A stretch of DNA of 19,619 bases, from the NCBI GenBank assembly GCA_964468375.1, contig CAYXUW010000035.1, positions 1-19,619 on the forward strand, in the 5' to 3' direction. The DNA is from CAYXUW01 sp964468375 (lineage in GTDB: Bacteria > Planctomycetota > Phycisphaerae > Sedimentisphaerales > Anaerobacaceae). Positions 6,436 to 12,006 of this stretch are shown here, piece by piece (within the stretch, counting starts at the first letter, position 1; every line of letters begins with the position of its first letter). The notes beneath the pieces were generated by a model. That model worked only from the letters and a program-made list of their open reading frames with translations. It did no database searches and was not told where the DNA came from. The translations under genes were made by a program, and so were the position numbers.

Positions 6436-6553
6436 CCTAAATCGGCATTCTGCAGTTAAAGTCGAACGCGAAATCTGTTTAGCCGCTTATTCTACCAAAC
6501 GTTACGCTTTTTGCTAAACAACCAGCCATTTCATCCCGAAAAAAGAACAGGCA

Positions 6554-6571
6554 TGTTGCTTTTTTACAACA
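6554..6571 (+). promoter_or_regulatory. Dyad regulatory site, proximal copy, next to the -10
   Basis: TGTTGCTTTTTTACAACA, a 5-8-5 dyad (6-bp arms if the flanking A and T are counted). It ends 2 bases before a consensus -10, occupying the place where a -35 would be, so it could serve either as an activator site or as a repressor operator. Confidence 0.5.
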
Positions 6572-6573
6572 TC

Positions 6574-6579
6574 TATAAT
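6574..6579 (+). promoter_or_regulatory. Consensus -10 (TATAAT) of the kinase/regulator operon
   Basis: TATAAT with no recognisable -35 at 16-18 bases upstream, where the proximal dyad lies instead. Transcription would begin near 6586, about 22 bases before the kinase ATG. The missing -35 suggests dependence on an activator. Confidence 0.45.
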
Positions 6580-6607
6580 CGGTAAAGTGGAAACAATTAT
6601 CTGAGCT

Positions 6608-7354
6608 ATGCCAAGTCACAAAAAACAACCAATTAAGAAGCTAAAAACCGTTGCAAAAGACGATATGGCCGACACAGAAAGATTAGCCGCTCTCGGCAAG
6701 CTCGCTTCCAAAGTAGCGCACGAGTTAAACAATCCCCTGGACGGGATACTGCGGTATATCAATCTTACAATCAGAATCGTCGAACAGGAAAACATCGAAA
6801 AAGCCAGAGAACATCTCATACACTGCCGAGAAGGGCTTATGAGAATGATTCAAATTGTAAGTGAACTGCTGGAATTCTCTCGAAGCACTTACGCATCATC
6901 CGAGAACGTCAAAGTAGAGCAACTTATCGACGATGCTATAAAAACAATAGGCAAGAAGGCAGAAACTTCGAACGTGCAGATATTATCCAACTACGCCCCC
7001 GGCATACCTAAAATCATAAGCGGCAACTTGTTTCAGGTATTCTGCAACCTCATAAAGAATGCGCTCGATGCAATGCCTGACGGCGGACAGCTTAAAATCT
7101 CCACACGGCTCGCAGCGAACAACACTATCGCAATAGAGTTTCGCGATACAGGAACCGGTTTCGCACCTGAAGACGCTAAAGTTATATTCGAACCGTTCTT
7201 TACCACAAAAGATAAAGGCAAAGGAACAGGATTGGGCCTAGCAATATGTAAAGATATAATTGAAAGATACAACGGTCAAATAACCGCTGAAAATGCGCCC
7301 GGCGGCGGGAGTATATTCACCGTATATCTGCCCGCGGCGGATGAAAACGTATAA
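6608..7354 (+). CDS. Soluble NtrB-type sensor histidine kinase
   Basis: A 248-residue cytosolic kinase core. The dimerisation/phosphoacceptor helix carries VAHELNNPLDGI with His38 as the predicted phosphorylation site. The ATPase domain shows an N box (NLIKNALDAM, N151), the G1 box DTGTGFAP, an F box (IFEPFFTTKDKG) and the G2 box GKGTGLGLAI. There is no membrane segment, PAS or GAF domain, only about 20 basic residues before the HisKA helix, so any signal must arrive from a partner or from metabolite binding to the core. It is followed after 10 bases by its response regulator and the pair is certainly an operon. The ATG has only a weak ribosome binding site (CTGAG). Autophosphorylation followed by transfer to D55 of the next protein is the expected reaction. 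Confidence 0.93.
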   Translation: MPSHKKQPIKKLKTVAKDDMADTERLAALGKLASKVAHELNNPLDGILRYINLTIRIVEQENIEKAREHLIHCREGLMRMIQIVSELLEFSRSTYASSENVKVEQLIDDAIKTIGKKAETSNVQILSNYAPGIPKIISGNLFQVFCNLIKNALDAMPDGGQLKISTRLAANNTIAIEFRDTGTGFAPEDAKVIFEPFFTTKDKGKGTGLGLAICKDIIERYNGQITAENAPGGGSIFTVYLPAADENV

Positions 7355-7364
7355 GTAACCAATT

Positions 7365-8753
7365 ATGACAGATAAAAGAAATATTCTCGTTGTAGATGAT
7401 GACAGAATCATACTGGATTCGCTTTGTGAATTTTTATCTCTTGAAGGATACCGCACCAGCGGGGCCGAAACGTTAAAGGGCGCCATAGCTGAACTGGAAA
7501 AATACGACCATAGCTTGGTTATAACAGATGTTAATCTGCCGGACGGGGACGGCCTCGATTTGTTAGATATCATCGGGAAAAACCACCCTCAAACAGTGGT
7601 GATTGCAATAACCGGCTACGGCAGTATCGAAAGCGCGGTCAGAGCCATCAAGCGCGGCGCCTACGAATATCTCACCAAACCGATAGCCGATGACGAATTA
7701 CGGCTGGCAGTAGAACGAGCAACTAAACAGCAGATGCTTATAAGCGAGAATGAAAGCTTGCGATTACAGCTCGAACAAAAATACAGCTTGGAAAATATAA
7801 TCAGCCACGACTACAAGATGGCCAAAATCTTCGAACTCGTGGAAGTTGTTTCCGACAGCACAACAACGATACTAATGGCGGGTCCGTCAGGTACCGGCAA
7901 AAGCATGCTGGCAAGGGCAATACATCACCGTTCAAGCCGAAGGAACAAACCTTTTATCGAGGTCGGCTGCGGCGCACTGCCGGACACACTGCTCGAAAGC
8001 GAATTATTCGGGCACGTTAAAGGAGCGTTCACCGGTGCTGTAAGTAATAAAGAAGGCAAATTTCTGGCAGCAAACGGCGGGACGATTTTCCTCGACGAAG
8101 TCGCCAACGCCTCGCCCGCCCTTCAAGTCAAGCTTCTGCGGGTGCTGGAGGACAGGCAGTTCGAACCGGTAGGCAGCAATAAGACCGAAACAGTCGACAC
8201 ACGAATATTACTTGCTTCAAACAAAGACCTGAACAAAGAAGTAAAACAAGGCAGGTTTCGGGAAGATTTGTATTACCGGATAAACGTTGTAACAATAGAC
8301 CTGCCGCCCCTGTGCGAAAGAATTGGTGACGTTCGGCTGTTAGCAAAGCATTTTCTGCAGGTCTATCGCATACAACACAACAAAGAACGGCTCGGCATTA
8401 CCGACGAGACAATGGAACATCTAGAGCGATATCCCTGGCCGGGTAACGTACGCGAGCTGGAAAATACAATCGAACGAGCGGTCTTGTTAAGTAAAAGCAA
8501 ATTTATAAGCCCCGAAGATTTACCGGAGTCGATTACAAGCGGACTGCACCAGCACCAGAAAGCCGGCAAATCGATGAGTTTAAAGGAGGCGCTGGCTGAG
8601 CCGGAGAAAAACATTATCCGTCAATCCCTGGAGACTAATAACTGGAACAGGCAGGAAACCGCCAAGGCGCTGCAGATAAACCGCACAACTTTATACAAGA
8701 AAATGAAACAATACGGTCTTGATGCTGAGGCCGAACGGCTGGGTCTGACTTAA
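7365..8753 (+). CDS. NtrC-family sigma54-dependent response regulator
   Basis: A 462-residue protein with three domains. The receiver domain (1-120) has acidic residues D11-D13, phosphoacceptor D55 (LVITDVNLPDGDG) and conserved lysine in YLTKPI. The AAA+ domain (about 145-375) has Walker A GPSGTGKS (173-180), the sigma54-contact loop GAFTGA (220-225) and Walker B GGTIFLDE (238-245). A Fis-type HTH (about 425-455, QETAKALQINRTTLYKKMKQYG) closes the protein. Phosphorylation should drive oligomerisation on an enhancer and ATP-powered opening of sigma54 promoters. The intact GAFTGA says it really works with sigma54 (RpoN). Neither rpoN nor a recognisable sigma54 promoter is in this window, so its targets lie elsewhere. 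It is cotranscribed with the upstream kinase. Confidence 0.96.
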   Translation: MTDKRNILVVDDDRIILDSLCEFLSLEGYRTSGAETLKGAIAELEKYDHSLVITDVNLPDGDGLDLLDIIGKNHPQTVVIAITGYGSIESAVRAIKRGAYEYLTKPIADDELRLAVERATKQQMLISENESLRLQLEQKYSLENIISHDYKMAKIFELVEVVSDSTTTILMAGPSGTGKSMLARAIHHRSSRRNKPFIEVGCGALPDTLLESELFGHVKGAFTGAVSNKEGKFLAANGGTIFLDEVANASPALQVKLLRVLEDRQFEPVGSNKTETVDTRILLASNKDLNKEVKQGRFREDLYYRINVVTIDLPPLCERIGDVRLLAKHFLQVYRIQHNKERLGITDETMEHLERYPWPGNVRELENTIERAVLLSKSKFISPEDLPESITSGLHQHQKAGKSMSLKEALAEPEKNIIRQSLETNNWNRQETAKALQINRTTLYKKMKQYGLDAEAERLGLT

Positions 8754-8849
8754 TACATATTATCGATAATCGATGAAACAGAAATATATAGAACACAGTT
8801 ATAAAGGCTCACAATTATCAACCTTTAACAGATTAAGGAAATTCAGATT

Positions 8850-9116
8850 ATGAATCAGAAACAATTCGTTATAATGTGGTGCGGTATAACAGCTATCGTG
8901 TTGGCCGGTTTTGCTGTAATAGAAAACTATGGCCTTGTGTGCTCCTACGGTTTTGCTGTATGGGTGTTCATAGTAACGCTGGTAACAAGCGGCCTGCTTT
9001 ATACTTTCAAGGAAAATACCCGAAAAGCAAAGAATACGATGCAGGATATACGGGGCAATCTTCTAAAGAAAAAACGATTCAAGATAAGAAAAGACAGCTA
9101 CAGCAAAGACAATTAA
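8850..9116 (+). CDS. Small two-helix membrane protein of unknown function
   Basis: An 88-residue protein that I do not recognise. Two hydrophobic segments, at about 7-25 (VIMWCGITAIVLAGFAVIE) and 30-52 (VCSYGFAVWVFIVTLVTSGLLY), are separated by a very short turn, so the protein should form a membrane hairpin. The C-terminal 35 residues are strongly basic (KENTRKAKNTMQDIRGN, then KKKRFKIRK), which places that tail in the cytoplasm. AAGGA lies about 10 bases before the ATG, an acceptable ribosome binding site. It follows the response regulator by 96 bases, so a functional link to the two-component pair is possible but not shown. A longer open stretch in another frame (8876-9196) is discounted because it has no start signal and runs into the terminator. 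Confidence 0.6.
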   Translation: MNQKQFVIMWCGITAIVLAGFAVIENYGLVCSYGFAVWVFIVTLVTSGLLYTFKENTRKAKNTMQDIRGNLLKKKRFKIRKDSYSKDN

Positions 9117-9144
9117 AACCGCTTTTAGAAAACCAATTATCATT

Positions 9145-9194
9145 AAAAAAACCCCTGCTATGCGGAGGGAGGGGGAGAGGAAAAAGCAGGGGTT
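9145..9194 (-). terminator. Intrinsic terminator of the tRNA-Leu transcript
   Basis: A perfect 10-bp stem, AACCCCTGCT (9150-9159) with AGCAGGGGTT (9185-9194). On the minus strand the stem is followed by seven T residues (plus-strand A run 9145-9151). No T run exists on the plus side, so it acts only on minus-strand transcripts, meaning the tRNA and any readthrough from queC-queE. The 25-base loop is almost pure pyrimidine on the RNA (C/U, plus-strand GGAGGGAGGGGGAGAGG), which is unusually large and biased. Confidence 0.85.
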
Positions 9195-9273
9195 AAAAAC
9201 ATAGCAATTTGATTATAGCTGTTCTTCCCGTGCGTTCAAGCCGATAAAAAGAAAATTTTTTAGGGTCAAAAAC

Positions 9274-9358
9274 TGCCCGGGACTGGATTCGAACCAGCAC
9301 CCGCCGAAGCGGACCAGCCCCTCAAGCTGGCGCGTCTGCCAAATTCCGCCACCCGGGC
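9274..9358 (-). tRNA. tRNA-Leu (anticodon GAG)
   Basis: An 85-base class II tRNA. The acceptor arms GCCCGGG and CCCGGGC pair over seven bases, with A as the discriminator. The anticodon stem CCAGC/GCTGG closes the loop TTGAGGG, giving GAG at 9321-9323 and reading CUC and CUU. The long variable arm (CCGC TTCG GCGG) is diagnostic of Leu/Ser/Tyr tRNAs, and the T arm is CTGG TTCGAAT CCAG. No CCA is encoded; after the discriminator the sequence continues GTTTTTG, so CCA must be added by nucleotidyltransferase. It lies 69 bases downstream of queE but has its own promoter. Leu tRNAs are not queuosine substrates (those are His, Asn, Asp and Tyr), so the proximity to que genes is probably incidental. 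Confidence 0.97.
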
Positions 9359-9368
9359 TATTTAATCT

Positions 9369-9397
9369 ATTATTTTCTATTTATTATTGATTGTCAA
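9369..9397 (-). promoter_or_regulatory. Promoter of tRNA-Leu
   Basis: On the minus strand: TTGACA (9392-9397), a 17-base spacer and AATAAT (9369-9374, 5 of 6 to consensus). Transcription should start near 9362, only about 4 bases before the mature tRNA 5' end, so RNase P would have an extremely short leader to remove. Confidence 0.7.
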
Positions 9398-9427
9398 TTG
9401 GTAACTCAGCAACCGGCTCAGATTCGG

Positions 9428-10108
9428 TTATGTACCTCTCCTATTATTCCAGAGCAGGACCTGCAGGCGCTGCCCGAAGACAAAGCCGGTTTGCTTGCAC
9501 ATATCAGCAACCATCGGCGCTTTAGCAAGAAATTCATCTCTTGTAGTCGCCTGCGGCATTAACAACACCTTTTCTGAATTTACATTTCCGAGTTTGTCTA
9601 CCATCTGCCGGATTTCCGGCAAATCGGCCTGAGAGTCAACAACGAACTTCAACCGGTATTCACAATTATCAATCAGCTCACGCAAAACAGCCAAATCCGG
9701 CCTAAAGTTCTTGTGAATTTCGGCAAGCTTCGGTTCCGCCGGCACAGAGTTGCTTAACTTAGGGCTTATACTCATTAAATCACAGGCCAAATTTGGTATG
9801 AATGCGATACCAGCTGTCTCGACTGTTATGTGCTTGTCGTCTGCTTTTAATTTTTGCGCCAACGCCGGCAAATCCGAATTTATCATCGGCTCGCCGCCGG
9901 TTATTACGACGAATTTGCAGGACCACTGCTGAATGGTTTGGAGGATTTCTTCAATGCTGTAATCTTTTCCCGCTTTACTATCCCAGGCATATTTCGTGTC
10001 GCACCACTTACACCGCAGAGGGCAGCCCGCCAAACGTATAAATATGCTCGGGGTGCCGGTTAAAAACCCCTCGCCCTGCAAAGAATAAAAGATTTCATTT
10101 ATTATCAT
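9428..10108 (-). CDS. queE: 7-carboxy-7-deazaguanine synthase
   Basis: Radical SAM enzyme converting 6-carboxytetrahydropterin to 7-carboxy-7-deazaguanine in the preQ0/queuosine pathway. The 226-residue length is normal. The iron-sulfur motif is CPLRCKWC with cysteines at 29, 33 and 36 (CX3CX2C), preceded by the characteristic N-terminal EIFYSLQGEG and followed by D-T-K-Y. The SAM-binding VITGGEP motif is present (about 68-74), and the protein ends in the family-typical RLQVLLWNNRRG. It starts 6 bases after the queC stop, so the two genes are cotranscribed with queC first. Its product is the substrate of QueC. QueD (6-carboxytetrahydropterin synthase) and GTP cyclohydrolase are not in the window and must be encoded elsewhere. 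Confidence 0.97.
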   Translation of the reverse strand: MIINEIFYSLQGEGFLTGTPSIFIRLAGCPLRCKWCDTKYAWDSKAGKDYSIEEILQTIQQWSCKFVVITGGEPMINSDLPALAQKLKADDKHITVETAGIAFIPNLACDLMSISPKLSNSVPAEPKLAEIHKNFRPDLAVLRELIDNCEYRLKFVVDSQADLPEIRQMVDKLGNVNSEKVLLMPQATTRDEFLAKAPMVADMCKQTGFVFGQRLQVLLWNNRRGT

Positions 10109-10114
10109 ATACGA

Positions 10115-10819
10115 TTATCCGCCTGCGTATTCAACGGGGTCTCTCAGGCCCGCTTCTGCAAAACCCTGTAATCTTAATCTGCAGGAATCGCATCGACCGC
10201 AGCTCCTGCCCTGCTCATCCGGGTCATAGCAGCTATGGGTCAGGGAATAGTCAACGCCCAACTTTGTGCCTGTGAGAATAATGTCGCGCTTTGCCATACT
10301 AATAAGAGGTGTGTGAATACGGTATTTGGCTTCGCCCTGCACGGCGGCCACAGTGGCAAAATTAGCCATTTTTTCAAAAGCCGCTATAAACTCAGCTCGA
10401 CAATCTGGATAACCGCTATAATCTATTGCGTTGACACCAATAAAAATATCAAACACGCCAAGCACCTCAGCCCAGGCAAGCGCATAGCTCAAAAATATCG
10501 TATTGCGGGCAGGCACATAAGTAGGTGGTATCTGATCCGGCTTGCCCAAATCGGCGCTGTCTTTCGGCACCTCAATGGCCGAATCAGTCAGCGCCGAGCC
10601 GGCAAACTGTGCTAAATCTATATCGACACAGCGGTGCTCAATCACTCCGAAGAAATCGGCTACTTTCTTCGCCGCCTCCGTCTCCCGCTGATGCCGCTGG
10701 CCGTATCTGAAAGTCAAAGCATAGCATTGAAAGCCTTCACTGCGGGCGACGGCCAAAGTCGTGGCCGAGTCAAGACCGCCGCTCAGCAAAACAACTGCTC
10801 TGTTATTTTTCTCAAACAT
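10115..10819 (-). CDS. queC: 7-cyano-7-deazaguanine synthase (preQ0 synthase)
   Basis: ATP-dependent conversion of 7-carboxy-7-deazaguanine and ammonia to preQ0. The product is 234 residues. The N-terminal PP-loop SGGLDS (13-18) binds ATP. FRYGQRHQRE and PPTYVPARNTIFLS are family motifs, and GVNAIDYSGYPDCR is the nucleobase-binding region. The C-terminal zinc site is complete: C197, C207, C210 and C213 (SCYDPDEQGRSCGRCDSC). GGAG lies just before the ATG. It is the first gene of the queC-queE transcript and is divergent from queF, 73 bases away. preQ0 made here can be reduced by the QueF encoded on the other strand, so the divergent pair plus queE covers three consecutive steps. Confidence 0.97.
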   Translation of the reverse strand: MFEKNNRAVVLLSGGLDSATTLAVARSEGFQCYALTFRYGQRHQRETEAAKKVADFFGVIEHRCVDIDLAQFAGSALTDSAIEVPKDSADLGKPDQIPPTYVPARNTIFLSYALAWAEVLGVFDIFIGVNAIDYSGYPDCRAEFIAAFEKMANFATVAAVQGEAKYRIHTPLISMAKRDIILTGTKLGVDYSLTHSCYDPDEQGRSCGRCDSCRLRLQGFAEAGLRDPVEYAGG

Positions 10820-10831
10820 TTTTCTCCGAGC

Positions 10832-10860
10832 TTGTAAAATCCTGCAATAATCATTATATT
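10832..10860 (+). promoter_or_regulatory. queF promoter in the queC-queF divergent region
   Basis: TTGTAA (10832-10837), a 17-base spacer and TATATT (10855-10860), with transcription starting near 10867. On the minus strand a TATAAT (10853-10858) overlaps this -10, so the queC promoter may sit face to face with it, although its -35 is poor. No preQ1 riboswitch elements were recognised in either leader. Confidence 0.5.
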
Positions 10861-10892
10861 AGTTTAGCTGAGTTTTTGCGAGGTTCAATAGT

Positions 10893-11246
10893 ATGGACAA
10901 AAAGCCCGAACTTGAATTATTCGACAATCCTCACCCTGAGCGGGATTACTGCATAACAATAAAATGCCCCGAGTTTACAAGTCTCTGCCCCAAAACAGGC
11001 CAGCCCGACTTCGGCGAAATTATCATAGAATACCGTCCCGATAAATTATGCATCGAGCTAAAAAGCTTAAAGTTCTACATGCAAAGTTATCGCAACAAGG
11101 GCATCTTTTACGAAGCTCTGACGAATGACATACTGGATGACTTACGCAATGCCTGCCGGCCGCGCCAGATGAAAGTGACCTCGCGGTTCACTCCACGCGG
11201 TGGAATAACTACCGAGATAATCGCAGAACAAAAAGGAGACAAATAA
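10893..11246 (+). CDS. queF: NADPH-dependent 7-cyano-7-deazaguanine (preQ0) reductase, short form
   Basis: Reduces the nitrile of preQ0 to the amine of preQ1, the free base inserted into tRNA on the way to queuosine. The catalytic motif TSLCPKTGQPDF gives nucleophile C32 and acid D39. ELKSLKFYMQSYRNKG carries the QueF signature and binding glutamate, and SRFTPRGG is the expected C-terminal strand. At 117 residues it is clearly shorter than the roughly 165 of the Bacillus enzyme: the N-terminal lead is about 20 residues shorter and it stops soon after FTPRGG. It corresponds to the single-domain unimodular class. GAGG lies 8 bases upstream of the ATG. It is divergent from queC and followed by the zinc-ribbon gene after 37 bases. 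Confidence 0.96.
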   Translation: MDKKPELELFDNPHPERDYCITIKCPEFTSLCPKTGQPDFGEIIIEYRPDKLCIELKSLKFYMQSYRNKGIFYEALTNDILDDLRNACRPRQMKVTSRFTPRGGITTEIIAEQKGDK

Positions 11247-11283
11247 ACCGACAAAGTAAATTAAACCATTAAGAGGTGATAAA

Positions 11284-11799
11284 ATGGGTATTTCATTTCA
11301 CTGTGAGTATTGCGGCAAAAAGATAGAGGCACCGGACGGAGCCGGCGGCAAATGGGGTAAGTGTCCGGCATGTCATAACAAGGTATACGTCCCAGCCCTC
11401 GACGCAGGCGAAGAGCTTAAACTTGCACCTGTAGATAAAAACGACGTAGAGGAAAAAAAACGACTTATGGCTGAAACTCGCAGGATTGAACAAGAGATAA
11501 TGAGCGAAAAAGAAGTTCCGGAAGATGCCGCCGGCAATAACCAACCTGCCGGTCCGCCTATATTTGAGTCCAGCGATAAGGAGCTGACCGAAAATATCAT
11601 TCTATATTTGCGTCTAATGGCCGACGGCGACCTGGAGCAAGCCGACGGAATTGCAACTTCCATAATCCACTGCGGCAAAAGGGCCCTGAAAATCATCGAA
11701 GAAGTATCACTTAGCGAAATACCAAAGCCGGAGCTGGCGGATATCCCCCCGCAGATACTCGCAGGTCTGGTAAGAACATTGCGCAGTAAAATAAAATAA
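11284..11799 (+). CDS. Zinc-ribbon protein of unknown function
   Basis: A 171-residue protein. An N-terminal zinc ribbon has cysteines C7, C10, C27 and C30 (FHCEYCGKK ... GKCPACHNK), a form common in planctomycete proteins. A charged, coiled-coil-like linker (about 50-85, EEKKRLMAETRRIEQEIMSEKE), a proline-rich hinge and a helical C-terminal domain (about 97-171, ENIILYLRLMADGDLEQADGIATSII) follow. No transmembrane helix or signal peptide is visible. AGAGGTGAT precedes the ATG, a strong ribosome binding site. It probably shares the queF transcript, given the 37-base gap. The C-terminal domain is not one I can name. The ribbon may bind nucleic acid or protein; that is inference. Confidence 0.75.
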   Translation: MGISFHCEYCGKKIEAPDGAGGKWGKCPACHNKVYVPALDAGEELKLAPVDKNDVEEKKRLMAETRRIEQEIMSEKEVPEDAAGNNQPAGPPIFESSDKELTENIILYLRLMADGDLEQADGIATSIIHCGKRALKIIEEVSLSEIPKPELADIPPQILAGLVRTLRSKIK

Positions 11800-11917
11800 C
11801 GAGGTCGGGAAAATTACCAGATATAGCTCAATCGTCTTATAAAATACCCGCCGACCGCAAACCTATCCCGTTTTTTTCAGACCATAAAATTTAATATCCC
11901 GGACAAACCCGTCCAAT

Positions 11918-11946
11918 TTGGCCGAGATGAAACTATTTCCTATATT
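11918..11946 (+). promoter_or_regulatory. Putative promoter of the glycosyltransferase gene
   Basis: TTGGCC (11918-11923, 4 of 6), a 17-base spacer and TATATT (11941-11946, 5 of 6), giving a leader of about 55 bases. A TATAAT at 11983-11988 is closer to the gene but has no -35 at proper spacing. Nothing else is recognised in this 207-base gap. Confidence 0.4.
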
Positions 11947-12006
11947 TTATACAGAAACGGCCAAAGTTCTTGAGTCCCATATTATAATAGGAAAAGAAAC
12001 TTATTT

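Larger units (their letters stand above)
6237..6607. other. Intergenic region upstream of the histidine kinase operon
   Basis: Divergent gap between the PilZ gene and the kinase gene, about 370 bases. No convincing gene: an open stretch at 6205-6459 has no ribosome binding site and overlaps the PilZ start. The informative part is the right half, with two inverted 18-bp dyads and a consensus -10, listed separately. No GG-N10-GC sigma54-type promoter was seen. Confidence 0.6.

Noticed and set aside
6205..6459. 84-codon plus-strand frame between the PilZ and kinase genes
   Set aside because: Overlaps the PilZ start, has no ribosome binding site and runs through the distal dyad; composition not protein-like.
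6237..6607. Sigma54 promoter upstream of the NtrB/NtrC-type operon
   Set aside because: No GG-N10-GC element in proper context; the GGCATGTTGC stretch has the wrong spacing.
8759..8770. 12-bp palindrome ATTATCGATAAT after the response regulator
   Set aside because: Short AT-rich palindrome without a second copy or promoter nearby; could be chance.
8876..9196. 106-codon frame overlapping the small membrane protein
   Set aside because: No start signal, and it reads into the minus-strand terminator; the 8850 frame has a ribosome binding site and proper hydrophobic segments.
9274..10819. tRNA-Leu as a queuosine target linked to que genes
   Set aside because: Anticodon GAG is not a GUN anticodon, and the tRNA has its own promoter, so the adjacency is not evidence of function.
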